In this document: piece after piece, positions 10,125 to 23,100 of the stretch
Layout: the number at the start of each line of letters is the position of its first letter
Position numbering within the stretch: the stretch's first letter is position 1
Assembly: GCF_932526225.1 (NCBI RefSeq)
Contig: NC_064034.1
Coordinates: 6,682,001-6,746,000 of the forward strand
DNA from: Nematostella vectensis
Taxonomy: Eukaryota; Cnidaria; Anthozoa; Actiniaria; Edwardsiidae
DNA: 64,000 bases
Reading direction: 5' to 3'
Notes under the pieces: generated by a model
What the model saw: the letters and a program-made list of their open reading frames with translations, nothing else
The model's database searches: none
Told to the model about the DNA's origin: nothing
Position numbers and translations under genes: made by a program

Positions 10125-10263
10125 ATTATGGCCAAGAGTATAAACTTTTTTTGTCTGGAATTCCGCAATAAACGCCGTTTTATAGCAGTACCTCAAGTAC
10201 TGAATGGGCAAAGCCAAGAGCGGCAAACTCACGAGAAACGCAGAATTTGTTAGGCTAAATTCT

Positions 10264-10279
10264 GGGGGGGGGGGGGGGG
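10264..10279. repeat. Poly-G tract, 16 G
   Basis: Homopolymer run at the right edge of duplication unit B. Similar G runs occur at 32062 and 34419. Confidence 0.95.
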
Positions 10280-10412
10280 AAACAGTCATTCATATGTCAT
10301 ATTTGTGTCCAGAAAAATCAGTTTTAGGGGGGACACGCTGTTTGATGACTGACATTTTAAGAAAACTGTATGTATTACATACAGTTATGGCCCGTACCTA
10401 GGCGTTCTGTAC

Positions 10413-10525
10413 AGGACCCGAAATGATCCCAGGACCCGAAACGATCCCAGGACCCGAAATGATCCCCAAAAGTACCCCAACTGATCCCGGGACCCGAAAC
10501 GATCCCAAAGAGTCCCCGAAATGAA
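10413..10525. repeat. Short tandem array, 18-bp unit
   Basis: Three clean units of AGGACCCGAAATGATCCC (with aac/aat variants) followed by degenerate copies with inserted AAAGTACCCCAACT. Imperfect but clearly tandem. Confidence 0.85.
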
Positions 10526-11761
10526 ACCCAAGGAATTGCAGTAATGGAAAATAAAAGGAATGTGGAAGGATTGGCTTTCAGTTTTAAAAACATATGAAAC
10601 ATTTTAGCGTCATTTTTGTCACTATCCAGAAATTTGAATTAACTAAAACCATAGTATTAATATTTTTATATACGACTGCGCGGGAAATACAGCTTTCGAC
10701 AGCTTAGTTGAGTCAGCAATTGGGGTCAAATAAAATTCCCGTGATGGTAATTTGAAGAACCAGGCGTGAATAAATAATTCATACATAACAAGCCATAAAC
10801 GAATGTCTCCAAAGATTACACATGCCTCTGCTTTCCCGTAGGAAAATGTTTGTTTGTGTTTGGTGAATGAAAGACCTATCATAGAGAGAGATAGAGAGAA
10901 ATCATGCAGTGGTGTACGCACTACTACATAAGGAAATTCAAAACTCACATATTGCTTTAAAAGTCAAACATTTTTGTAGCCCAATCCAATTAACGTCCGG
11001 TGGAGATACTGCAATGGCGTAAAAAGTCACTTTTTGTCCTTTCCTGGGTAGTGGCATAACATCAAAATATATTATTCAGTAAATGATTCTAACCATCAAT
11101 AACAAGGTAGTCTGAATATTTTCTATGAATAAGCAAAAAATATTTACAGCCAAAAGCCAAATAACGTCGAGTTTACAAGAAGTTGTGACTGGCAGTCGAT
11201 ATATTATTATTTTAAGTATCGCGTAAAAATCTATGAGCTTCAAAAAGTTTTCTTTGAGAAATCAGCCTCGAGAGATGCGCTGCACTAAAGTCCACTTCCT
11301 GAATTCTCCTACCTGAACTACAGGTGCACATGACCAGTTTCTCCTTACTTCTGGTTTAGCAGGCGTTTCAGTGATGGTCATTATTACAACTAAGAACAGT
11401 AAATGAATGTATTCATCTGATCATGCCTGAGACATTGGCACAGTAAGCTAGGATTCCTTTGTTCCTTTTGGTGTTTCTTTTCTCATTTCGTTGTACCCCA
11501 TTGACAATCGCACTCTGTTTTACGGGTCAATAAAACCACCCAGAGTTTGTGACTGATCTTCAGCATCAAATTGTCTGAAATACGCTTGGCTTTATCCTTT
11601 TGAATTACACGGAATTCGCTGACAAATCCGTGACCCGTTGACCGCTGGGGTATTGTATGACTGTTGCCGCTTTTGCACCAATATGCTAAACAATTATAAT
11701 GTAAGTCCCTTTTCTCGCTGATAAAGGCCGGTCCGAAAATGATCATTATAATTCGATAAGC
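10526..11761. other. Intergenic, no gene recognised
   Basis: AT-rich. Small ORFs on both strands show no motif. The 3' end of the SMKR1-like gene should extend leftwards into the right part of this stretch. Confidence 0.5.
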
Positions 11762-12209
11762 CTACTTCTTTTTCTTCTTCTTTCCTCCTTTCTTTTTCTT
11801 GCCTTTACCTCCAGGTGACTCCCAACCAAAGCCACGATACTGCAAGAATTGTTCTGCATTGTGACTAATGTAATAACCATTTACCATCGCGTCGGGACTG
11901 AGTAAATCTACTTCACGCTTCGCTTTCGCCGACGGAGAGGGTGATCGTGACTTTCTGCTACTTTTCTTGCCGCTTTTCTTACCACTTTTCCTTGATGGGC
12001 TTTTGCTTGGGCTTCTACTTCTTCCCTTGGAAGACTTTGCCTTTACGGGCTACAAGAAATACATAAAGACTTAAATAAACGCGGAGAGAGACATGCTTGG
12101 TTACGATAGGTTACCCTTCAACTGCTGGGCCCAATATGTGGGATACCATTAAACAGTGATTGTCGAATGCACAGTGAACACGAGCTTAAAAAGTCTCTCT
12201 ACTTACCAT
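11762..12209 (-). CDS. SMKR1: Small lysine-rich protein 1 (SMKR1) homologue
   Basis: Two coding exons on the minus strand. Exon 1 contributes only the ATG (12209-12207) directly before a GTAAGT donor; exon 2 is 12049-11762 after a TTGTAG acceptor. Product 96 aa: a Lys/Ser/Arg-rich N-terminal half ([18 protein letters not shown]), the conserved core [20 protein letters not shown], then FLQYRGFGW, and a terminal poly-Lys tail. The core and the MPxK start match the vertebrate SMKR1 family, which is about the same size. The family's function is poorly known to me, so none is assigned; the basic tails suggest nucleic acid or filament binding. The start is chosen because ATG followed at once by the donor recreates the family's Met-Pro start. 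Confidence 0.87.
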
Positions 12210-13220
12210 TGCAGTGCCCAAAGCTAAAACTTCTAGAAGATACTTGAAACCATGAGACTAAATTAGCGGATACAGTACAATTAATTCTGCGACGGCGGAA
12301 TTTACAATCAATCCCATGGTACACACTGTTTTGTTTGGGATGCCCTTTTATGGAGGGAGGGTTACCATGGCAACGGGTATTAAGGGAAAGGTATCAAGAA
12401 ACATGTTGTTACACGCGGAACGCCGATGATGAGCGTATCTATCTAAAAACAAGTCTATTAGAATATTTTTAAGAGGTCGAGAAAACGCTTGCAGACATTA
12501 AAGTCATACTGTAAAAATGATTGAGGGGCTGCTTAAATTAGCCAGTGGTTATTAAAATTTCTAATGCCCCAAAAGGGCAATGCTCGCATGTTGAAACGTG
12601 TTTTTTTTCTAGTGCTTGTATTCTAAAAGTAACAGGTCTAGAACAAACCACAAATGCTCACAAACGAATCCATCTATCACCGTTAAGTTAAACATGTCTT
12701 CTAAAATGATATCATTATCTTATTTTCTTTCTATTTCTTTAGTCGCACTGCGATCATAGGGAAAAAAAACTGTAATGTTCAAAGCATATTCTGTGCTTAG
12801 TCTCTGCGATCCTTCGCACAAAAACTTTTTTATATTGTATATTCTACATAAACAACACACAACGTGTGAGGAGTGACGCGTACCAGTTTATTGGAGACCA
12901 TATTACAAGTTTAATGTAAAAATATACAAACATGCTCATTTATCAACTAGCAGAAAACTGGGGAAAAACAACCCCGGAAAAAAACGACGCGTTTTGCAAA
13001 CTGGTAAGATCAAGTGAAAGACGAATGTAATTAAAAAAAATAAAGGCATAAGTGAACCTCTAGGGAATGCGCAAGGCGCGAATTCCAAATGACCAACATA
13101 AACACATTTTTATGCTTTCTCATGGTCTCTTCAGGACGCAACACAAAACACACTAGAGGCTGCTGCTGTACCTAGGCTCCCTTTCTAAAAGACAGGCGTA
13201 TACCTAGTGTGTAAACCCTT
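12210..13220. other. Intergenic upstream of SMKR1-like gene
   Basis: Probably includes the SMKR1-like 5' UTR and promoter near 12210-12300. No other coding sequence or clear repeat seen. Confidence 0.45.
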
Positions 13221-13542
13221 GGTAACTCCATATTGAGGGATCCTCAAATTCACCCCATATTGAAGGATCCTCAAATGGTCACTTTAATATTGAAGGATCC
13301 TCAAATGGTCACTCTACATTAAAAGGATCCTCAAATGGTCACTCCACATTAAAAGGATCCTCAAATGGTCACTCCATATTGAAGGATCCTCAAATGGTCA
13401 CTCCATATTGAAGGATCCTCAAATGGTCACTTTAATATTGAAGGATCCTCAAATGGTCACTCCATATTGAAGGATCCTCAAATGGTCACTCCATATTGAA
13501 GGATCCTCAAATGGTCACTCCATATTCAAAGATCATCAAATG
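13221..13542. repeat. 29-bp minisatellite, about 11 copies
   Basis: Units built on GGATCCTCAAATGGTCACTC followed by CATATTGAA. Nearly every unit keeps the GGATCC palindrome. Variants at the TCC/TTAA boundary recur at intervals. No ORF and no spacers, so not CRISPR. Confidence 0.95.
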
Positions 13543-14390
13543 CTATTCCTTCTTTAATATGATTCCTATACCCCCCCTTCCCACCCCCCCCCCCCCCCAA
13601 TACATAGCAGGACTACACAGGTCCAACATAGCTTTACTGGTATTTTCTGAATAAGCCCCTCCCTCATAATCAGCATCACACACTCGCCACCACCAAATAG
13701 GCTTGGGACATGGACATTTTACCAACAGTCTAATATTTCAAGTGATAAACCAGTGTCATTAGCAGGCCTCGAAATGCATAATACAGAAACATTAAGATAA
13801 TATTGGGACACAGCCATGCCCCAAATTACAATTTGTTTTTAAATATTGGGGGGGGGATATGCCTCTAGTGCCCCACCCCCTGCTACGAACCTGTAAACTA
13901 ACATATGCAGATTAGGTCACCTTCAAAGAATAAGCCTTAGCATTTACAGTATCTAACATCTGCACCAGCAAGAAATCCATCCCAAGCCTACCCCAGGTTT
14001 CAACATCCATGATGCTAGGGCCTACAGTATAAAAAGCCTGGGTGTGACTTTTTTCAGCTATCAGGTAGAGCATACATAGCCTACTACATTTTACTTATAA
14101 CATTATTTTCAATACATTTTTCTGCTGGACATAATTCCTTTCAGATTCCTCATCTTCTAAATAAAATATACATAAAAATAAAGAAAAGAAAAGCCTCTAA
14201 TTCTATGTGAACTAAAAAAAAACTGATAACATAAATTAATACTTGCAAAAAGAAAGTGCTAAGTCACAGATTCTTTTAATAAGATTATACAAGTTCAATT
14301 GTTCTTGGTTTTTGTTTTTTGATCCTGCTACATAATCGCAAGCCAACCATAATGATTTTCAGTCATTGAATGTAATAACTATAAAATCAA
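13543..14390. other. 3' flank of NOPCHAP1; C/G homopolymers
   Basis: Contains a run of C near 13570-13600 and a G run near 13850. The 3' UTR of the minus-strand NOPCHAP1 gene probably covers the right part. No other gene. Confidence 0.5.
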
Positions 14391-16857
14391 TCAGCTTTTA
14401 CTAGCTTTATGCTCATCCAAACATGAGTAATTGTTATTGTCACTGCTAATGATTTCTTCAATCACTGGCTTTTTCCCTTTTATCTGGGTTTTGAAATTGT
14501 CCTCTGTGACAGCAGAACTTTCAAGGTACTCTGTTTCCATCTCAAAATCACTGCCACTGCTATCTGAAGAACTATCATCCTCATCTGAGGCATCATTCTC
14601 AACCAAAGCTATATTCTAACGAAAAAAATAAGTCAAATAATTATACAGATCACAATATTTCACAACTTCAACATTTGCTCAAATAGAGTATTTATCAAGT
14701 GGCACTGTGCCTGCAAGCACAAAGAACTCTTTGTTCTCACAGTGTTTTCTCTTTAATATTATCCATGGACTCACCATTTCAATGTGGGGCTCATCTTCTG
14801 TAACATTCTCAATATCCAATTCACTATTTGGGAGAGTTTCCATTTTCTCCTTGAGTTTCTTGTCTGCTTCCATCATCAAAGGAAGGAATTGTTTTGCTCT
14901 AGACAGAACTAAAAGAAGAGAAAAATAAATGAATATAATGTTTATAATAATATGATCCCATTAAGGAAAAGCAGTGCTATAGTAGAGCATCAAGGCTTGT
15001 AAACTTTAACCTCCAGACTGAGAGTTTTCTACATATAAGATATTAATCAGGGTCCATGCTGAAATTGCCCCTAAGTTACACTCTGTGTCTTCAACACAAG
15101 CAAAGTCTTCTAAAACCTCTTTTGAGTAAAAATGATTCCAGCATAAAACATACAGAAAAGTAGCAAAAGTGGTTATAGAGTTAAAAAACAGCAAGTCAGG
15201 TGAGAAATCAAGCACTTTTTTTAAAAGTATCATTCCATAATGTTCAAACATCATTGGCAAGTCAGCCAGAGTTGTGGGGCTTTTTGAGAGCAGGGTCCAT
15301 TTTGTTTGAATGTCTTTTTGTGGTACTGTAAGGAAAGGCTTCCTTTGCTGAAACTTTACAGTAACTATAACTAAAAAAACATACAGTAATGTCTTGAGAC
15401 ATAAAATTGGCACATTACAGTAGGTGGAATCAGTTGGCTTGGAGTTGCCTTGTGTATATAATGGAGTTACTTCTTATGTTACCATATTTTAAACCCGGGT
15501 GGGGGGGTACTCCGATATCAAACAAGCCGGGATCATTGTCTGGACATTTTGAAAACAACCCTAAAATATACTTAAGTGGGTGTAATTAGGCATGAATTTA
15601 TCCCCTAAAAGATACCTCAAACAAACATAAATAATTTGTAATAAAAACAAAACAAACAGATCATTGTCAAGCTCGTGATCAATTATCGTCCTGTAGGTTG
15701 TGTGATTTTTTCACTGGTTAGGGATCTAATAACACCGATTGAAACGTTTTAACGCTCTTTCATAAGAGCATTTTTATTTTCACCCCTAAAAGATACCCAA
15801 GGCTCCAAATTTGCACCCTAAAAGATACGCGATAATCCCCGTCCGATGGATATAGTGAGTAACCCCCTCGGGATTTAAACATCATGACCATACAGTGTGC
15901 ACATATTTAAAGTTGCAGTACAATGTCATCAAATTCAGTTCTTTCCAAATGCCCATGTTGTGTGGTGTCCACAAATAACCATTGTTACCTGTGTATGGCA
16001 GCCCCACATACAATACTTTATATATAACACTACCCAATTCCCTTAGACCCTCAAAGATATGATGAGATTTCTTGCTAAAAAAAACTGGTAAGTACCATAC
16101 ATATGTAACCCCCTAAATGATGTGTTATTAGAATAATACACTACCACTTACCAGCTGACCTTTCAACTCTAGTTATCTTAGGAGGTCCAGTTGCACCACC
16201 ACTCTTTTGCTGGGGTAGCAGAAGCTTGGATTTCAAAGAAGCTGGACATAAAACAAAGCTTTAACTTTAGAGGGGCTACAGCATTACTGACCCTTTTCTG
16301 GTTTGCAAAGAAACTGAGCTGGCTAAATATGGAAGAGCTGCAAATTGTTTACATGCCTAAATTCAGCTTGTTATTACCTCTTACCCGGGTAGATAAATTT
16401 GTTGGCAGGAAATGTTACAAGCCCATAAGTATAAGAGCATAAGGATTTACACTGGTTCCATCAAAGCTCGGTGTGTCAGACCAGCAGTCAGTGTGTCTGC
16501 CACACTGAGCTTCACTGTCCACTTCACTGGCCATACTGCACACTGCCTATATACTGTATGTAGTTAGATTTTCACCAGAAGAGTACTGCATACTTCAAAC
16601 AAAGAATATAATTAACAGTCATCAAGTAAACAGTGTGCAGGCAGATGTGCATAAATCGGGCAACTGTTGTTAGGCTCCAAAGCATTAAAATATCTTAATC
16701 ATTATTTTACTATTGCTTATAGTTGTTGTCGCTGTTTTTTTTGTATGTAGACGGTTCAGCGTGTTGAAGCTAACTCACCGTTTGGTCCAGGTAGCTTCAA
16801 AAGCTCATCTGAATGATTTTTACTCGTTGGTCTGGGCTCTTTTCTCGAAGTTGCCAT
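14391..16857 (-). CDS. NOPCHAP1: NOP protein chaperone 1 (NOPCHAP1/C12orf45) homologue
   Basis: Four exons on the minus strand: 16857-16779, 16241-16152, 14908-14775, 14615-14391. Phases agree at every junction (1, 1, 0), giving 175 aa, close to the human protein. Landmarks in order: DELLKLPGPN, then SKLLLPQQKS and PKITRVERS (family core), the helix LSRAKQFLPLMMEADKKLKE, the motif ELDIENV...HIEM followed by NIALVEN, then an acidic Asp/Ser tract (DASDEDDSSSDSSGSD). In humans this protein links the snoRNP core protein NOP58 to the RUVBL1/RUVBL2-containing R2TP machinery during box C/D snoRNP assembly in the nucleus. It is head-to-head with DENND6. Intron 2 (14909-16151) contains a MITE-like element and a stray ORF. 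Confidence 0.92.
15006..15413 (-). other. Unassigned ORF inside NOPCHAP1 intron 2
   Basis: A 135-codon open frame on the same strand as NOPCHAP1 with hydrophobic segments (FFNSITTFATFLYVLC) and two Cys near the end. I see no known domain. It is skipped by the phase-consistent splice model. It could be a chance ORF, a decayed transposon fragment or an alternative terminal exon. Confidence 0.25.
15489..15878. mobile_element. MITE-like element with TTAA flanks and inverted ends
   Basis: Left end ACCCGGGTGGGGGGGTACTC followed by CGATATC; the right end read on the other strand begins ATCCCGAGGGGGTTACTC and continues with CTATATC. These imperfect terminal inverted repeats of about 30 bp lie directly inside TTAA on each side (15489-15492 and 15875-15878), the target duplication expected of piggyBac-type elements. 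The interior (about 380 bp) has no transposase and carries repeated CCTAAAAGATAC motifs. The family call is inference. Confidence 0.6.
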
Positions 16858-17174
16858 GTTGCATTCAGGCTGCACGTGTTACAATACTTCTAGAACTAAA
16901 CTTCCTCCATTTCCACCATCGTGTTAGTTTAGTCACGGAGAAATAAACAAGCTCTAAATGATATGATATCAACTTGAATAAGCTACTTTAAGCTAAGCAG
17001 TAGTAAATCAAAACGCTCCGTATTCCTCTCTAAAAACTGTTTACAGGCGGCCATGTTGGAATTCAAAGTCTAAAACCGGATAAGACGAGGTTTCGAAGGC
17101 GGAAGTGACGACACTTTGTGATACCGGATGTAAGATATCCCCTTGGTTTAGAATGCAGAGGCGCAGAAAAAAAT
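16858..17174. promoter_or_regulatory. Head-to-head bidirectional promoter, NOPCHAP1 / DENND6
   Basis: Only 317 bp separate the two start codons. Contains a combined ETS/CRE-type site GGCGGAAGTGACG (17098-17110), a YY1-type site GGCGGCCATGTT (17046-17057), and a second YY1-like motif AATATGGCGGC (17172-17182) overlapping the DENND6 start codon. No TATA box is evident. This matches TATA-less housekeeping promoters. Site identities rest on consensus match only. Confidence 0.7.
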
Positions 17175-20100
17175 ATGGCGGCCTCTACGATGGAGGACGA
17201 GTCAGACTTTTCCTTCGAAGATGAAGCCAACGAGTTACCCTGGGACAGGTTTAAGAAGTGGATAACATGCTTTTGTGTTGTGACGTTCGACATAGAGGTT
17301 GGCCAAGCGATGGAGGTAAAATTTGTCAGATATTGAGCGCATTCATTTGTGAACTATTTTTGGTATCATCTGTGCTTCAAAAAACCTCCTACCCAAATAA
17401 ATTTTAACGGTTCTGTTTCAGCTTGTTTACCCCAAATTTGTGCATCTATCTGAGAAAGAGGTGCGTAGTTTATCTTCTGGTAGTGTGTATCTAGGAAACT
17501 AATGGCAGGCGTACAGGGAAATATTGGGGATCTCTAGATCTACGTTCATAGTTTTGTGCATGCTTTATCGCATTTCTTCCAGCCGTGGCACCATGATGTT
17601 GTATGGTGGTGTTTACTTTTGACCAAAACGTGGCAATTACCTTTAAGAGATCTTGAATATAATCTTCAGACTCCTTGTTGAAGGATTTATGTTAAAATGT
17701 GGATTTTGTTTTTTACAGCACGTGTATTCACGATTCCAGAACAATGAATGAGAAATAGAATCCGTTGACATTTGCCTTGGCCATTACCGGGAAAATAATT
17801 TATGGAACCCTTATATACTAAAAATTGCTAAACTAAATACCCAAGCAAATTGTAGATTGATTTTCATTGACAAAAGCTCTCATATCGTTTGACAGAAAAT
17901 GAACATTTGCTACTTGTCGTTTCCTGACTCCAACTCCGGTAAGCATTTTTCATTGTTATACTAGCATATGAATCATTTACACTATCATACTCTAACTGAA
18001 CTTTGATAGAGCCTCAAAGGCTATGGAACACATACTGTATATCTATAGTTAACAACAATTCTTGATTTCTTAATAATCTGTAGGTTGTATGGGAGACACA
18101 ACCTTTCATTTCCGCATTAGATGTAGTCCCCGGTCATCTGGGAAGTCCCCCAGCTGTGAGATGCGTGAGGCTGAAGTGCCTCTTGGATTCAGGGTACGGA
18201 TTGTTGTTGCTGTGATTTTTTTATGATGTTGTTGCTGCTGCTTATTAATTTACTGATTGTATTGTTTGTCATGATAATTACTCTGTGTTTGGTGTACAGT
18301 CCACTGCTCAAGGACATTCCTATTACACTGACAGTTACAAAATCCATGTAAACTTCAAAACTCATGCATGGAAAGTGCCTATTCCAGCCCTCATTTTCAA
18401 CACTTATTGGTTCTCGAATGTGTCTGCAATAGCCATAACAGTCTTTATTTATACTTATTTCTTGCCAGTCAAAGTTGCATACATACCCAATGATGGCTTA
18501 CAAATGAAAAAAAAAATTCTCGTTTTTTTATTCCAGAGTGACCCGGCCCATTTGTATGGCTCTGTGTTGTTTCGTCAAGTTAAAGACCCAAGTTTACAGA
18601 GGGGGTATTTTCAAAAGGTTTGTCTGTACATCACTTTATCCTGCAAGTAAGGCATCAAGTGTAACCCTTTCAAAACAATGGTTTACAGTATGTGGTATCC
18701 CAACCCTTTTATAGTGCTGACCCAATCAAAACAAGGGTTTACAGTGTATGAAACAAGGATTTACAGTACTATATGATATCCCTAGCCCTTTTAATAGTGT
18801 GTCAAAGGGCCTTCTCAATAAATGTCAGTAGCTGAGAAAACTTGTATTGTGCTATTTTAAATAGTTACTAAACCCAGTAAAGGTTTGTTAGAAGTTAAGC
18901 TTTATTAGATTAAGTGCATGTTAAATTAATGTAATTTATATTTTTTTTCTTTGTAGTCCTTAGTACTTGTATCAAGATTACCATACATCAATTTATTCAG
19001 TGAAGTGGTAAGAACTTTTACAAACCCTCTCTGATAACTTTGTGTACCTTAGGTACAGTATACCTTTCAACTATTTCCCTCACCCTTGGCAGGTAACAAA
19101 ACCAAAAATTCTGGATTTCCTTGTTAATGCAATTAAAGTATTCCTAGAATTTGTGAGAAAATGCTCCTTTGGTACTTGAGATCTAACAAACTTCAGTTCA
19201 TCTTTCGGATTTACTTCCTGAATTGATGTTGTGGCATCATCATGTTTTCTTTTTTTAAAGTTTTCTCTAAAACACAGGGCCAGTAGCCAAGATGTTAAGT
19301 GGGAGGTTTTACCCAGCCATTTTTCAATTTACTTTCATTTCAGCAAGCCTTTAAGTTAACATACTTGATTATTACAAAACATTACATATAAATGCTGTGT
19401 CATTTAATGGGATAATACTCTGTGGTTCACTATAAACACTCTTTCTATTTTAGGTCAAAATAATGGCTCCTGGATTCTTTGAGAATGGTGAACCTTCCCT
19501 TGAAGCTGGTAATTAAGCAAGAACTATTAATGTACCCTTACTAAGTATGATGTTTGTGAGAATTCATTAACCTTGAACATTTCATATAGGCTGATATTGT
19601 ACATATGGGGTATACACTAGGTTACTCATTTGCCTTATGCCATATATATATACTAAAAGGGTACTCAACTGTTAAAGATCCATGGATCTCCATTTCTTCT
19701 CTTATCATGGGCTGTTGAGTAAACTCTATCTATGTTCCTTTTAAGTTAAATAGTATTTAACTGAAATGTTATAGCTTCAACAGTGGGAATCATACATTGT
19801 TTCCAAAGACACATTATCAATTCTTCTTTGTTTTTGACAGCTTGTCATAATATTGACCAATGGCCTTCGCCCCAGGCTGGGTATACTCTACAGCTGCCAC
19901 TTATGGGTACTGTGCTCCAGGTACAGTGTTTGTTTAATTCTCATAATGTACTGTTGCCTGGCAGCAAAGGCAGAAGCAAGTCCTGTTACCAACAGAGATG
20001 CTAGCTATGGGTCTAAGGCCATGGCACAGTGAGATTGGGAGGGGGAATAACATAATGTACATATTACAGACTTATTACAGGGTGTACATATTACGGACAC

Positions 20101-23100
20101 ATTTATTGGCTGAAACAACCTATGTAACAAAAGTTATATGGTACCAATAATAAAACATCTTTCATCATCTATCACATCTATCTTATACAATCAAAGGGGA
20201 GAACTCCCCTTCAGTGGTTGCCATGCCCTGTAAAATGTCAGATATTTTCTATTGCACTTCGTTAAACTTTAAGCCACAAATGTGGTCCAGAAGGTTAGTA
20301 CATTACTGTACAATGTAGAGTTGTTATTATCAATTATTTATTATCATATTTAATAGTTGGCTGGGAGGAATGAAATTTAAGCAATATTTCAGAACTTGGG
20401 AAAGAAGATGCTTGATTAAAGTGCCCTTGTCAGCCACACCTTTGTTATTGTTTTTATTTAGTATTTGAAGGGACATAATGTATTAAATCTTGAAATAACC
20501 ATCTAAAAGCAAAGTTCTATACTTCTTTTATCAAATTCAATCGAAAATATTACATTGGTTTCCTAAAATCAGCCAATGGAAACAGATGCTTTTTCACACT
20601 TGGTACTTTGCTAGGATCACAAAATGACGGCTGACAGAGGCTGTTTAAGGGTGGCCAGGCAAAAGAGGTGCCTTTGCATTTTCCAGTATGTACTGTAGCT
20701 ATCTACGTCAGGCTTATTTGCCTTCTACCATGTGTGCCTAGGTACGAGTACCATCCAGGAAGGATCGTCCAGGAGCTGTGTCATCCCCTGATAGTCCAAT
20801 GAATATCAATATCATGGTAAGGGGAACAGTATTTTTTTCATGAGAAATACAGTATGAACTCAATTGATGCCCACTCTGGTTCCCAGTCAGAATAAGTAAT
20901 TGCCTGTATCTGTCTTGGCTTACTTGAAAATTTATCTAGACCATTTTAAGTTTTGTTTTTGTTTCAGGAACCGATTCCAAGCCCACGAGTTATTCCAACC
21001 CTCAAAGAACCAGATTCTTTCAAGTAAGTCTCTTTGTATGTACAATGGTCTGTGTATGTAGCAATGGCAGCATGAAAATGAACTTGCCAAAAATCAGACA
21101 CATTGACCCCTCAACCCACCTGTACCAGCTACAGTATGAGAAGTACAGTAATGACAAGGCAACGAATTCATAAATGCAAAATAAACATAATAAGATCAAA
21201 GTTAATAGTCTAGAAGTGCCAATTCCCATTTAAAAACTGTCTTACTCAGTTATTATGATAGCAAATTTGCTGCTGTTGCATTTTGGTGATATCCAAAATG
21301 TCTTTTTGTGATATTAGCAATGGGCTTTGGATATTCCCTACTGCAGCCTCTATTTTCTTTTGCAGTAGCAGAAACAAGTCTGAACTTACCAAACCTGTAT
21401 TTGAGTGTCAAATGTACTGTCCCCATGTGATCATCTGAAGGATGTGTTTTGTGTTTCCACAGATATCTTCAGTCTGTTCTCGGTCACATTCATCTGCTAT
21501 GGGAACTTGTTCTCACCAATGAGGTAACATACAGTATCACTGTACAAAATGTAGAAATGTGTGATTCTAGAAAAAAAGTATCATGAGATAATCATGAGGG
21601 TATTTTCTGTTTTACAGCCACTGGTAGTCATGGCACCATCTCCAACTGTGTGCTCAGAAACGGTCCAATCTCTTACCACGTATGTAAAGCAGTGGAATAC
21701 TGCAACTTTTCCGCTGGAGAATGAGAATGTTCTTTTGAATCTAAACTCATTCCAAAACAAAACTGTATCCTCACTGGGGTAACATTATCAGGAAGTTACC
21801 TTTGTGACCTTATCATGTCAATTTTTTTGGCTTTTTTATACTGTATCACACAGTGTAATAGGTTCCAATTAAGATTTCCTGGCCGTTCAGTGAAGGTATA
21901 AAGTATACGTCAATGTTTAAACTTAGGGAATTTGCCAGTAAAGGTACTGTAAGTATACTGTTGTTATACCCATGTTTTATACACTGGTTGCTAAGGCACT
22001 TCTCTTTCTATAGGCTTATTGCACCACTTCATTACTGCTCGGATTTCCGCCCATTCTTTACAATTCATGATAGCGAGTTCAAGGAATACACAACACGTAC
22101 ACAGGCACCGTAAGTATTATACTACAAAAATGAGCTCTAAAAAGTATTCCAATACTACATTCTAATAAGTTGTCCTGCTATCATTACATTTTTCTTTGTT
22201 TTGCTGTGCTTTACATTATATCACCAGTAGCCCTATCTCTTGTGTTTGCCCTGTCAATCAACAATTAATGCCTTATTACAAAAACATATTCTTTGTTAAA
22301 CTTTTACTCTGCATTATTCAAGTACCCATAAATATCTAAACTCTTCTTTCTCCAAAATGTTTTTATTTATTTAATAACTGTTTTTTGTCATATTGTTGCT
22401 TTCAGCCCTTCTGTCATCTTGGGGGTTACAAACCCCTTCTTCGCCAAGACCTTGCAACACTGGCCCCATGTGGTTCGAATAGGAGAAATGTCTAATCTTG
22501 GTAAGTTGGACATTTATTGAGAAGCTTTTAGATACCCAAGAACATATAACAAAGACCATGCACTTGTGACTGCAGTAAATGCATATCATACAATCATATT
22601 GTTAAGCAATTCTGAAAAGAGGATATCTATGATAAAGGGATACAATGCTTATAATATGCCATATTTACTTTTTGTTGGAATCCAATTTTGAAAACTGGAT
22701 TTTTTTATTGCAAGGAGGTGTGCATTTGATGAAGTTGACTAGCATACTCTAATTTTGGAGGATATCTTTTGGGTATTTCAGGTCTTGGAATGTACCACAC
22801 TATGACATAACAGTTACATGTCTGTTACTCTTTTAGTAATATCATCACGGAAGACGCCAACAGCTGGTCAGTCTGGCAAGAGGACTCTTTCATCAAAACC
22901 TGGTAGGATATTAAACATTAATGCCATCATCAATCAATCAACATTGCTAACCAACTCTTATTGAATTCTAGGAATCTACACCAAGTATAAGCCTTTCTTG
23001 AGTAGAGACAAGACAGTGCAGAGGAAGCTTAGCAAGGTAAGGCAGGTGATGGCTGATGTTAGAAATCTTTGAAAGAGTTTCATCCTGCCTCATAATTTAT

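Larger units (their letters stand above)
7535..10262. repeat. Tandem duplication of a 1.3-kb lectin gene unit
   Basis: Unit A about 7535-8831 and unit B about 8934-10262 align along their whole length: the shared upstream stretch beginning GCACATTTCCCTGTTCTATC, the three exons, the introns, the polyadenylation signal and the downstream stretch up to GAAACGCAGAATTT. Both units are in direct orientation, separated by about 100 bp. High similarity in introns and flanks indicates a recent event. Confidence 0.93.

Noticed and set aside
13221-13542. CRISPR-like regular repeats
   Set aside because: Units are directly tandem with no unique spacers, in a eukaryotic genome.
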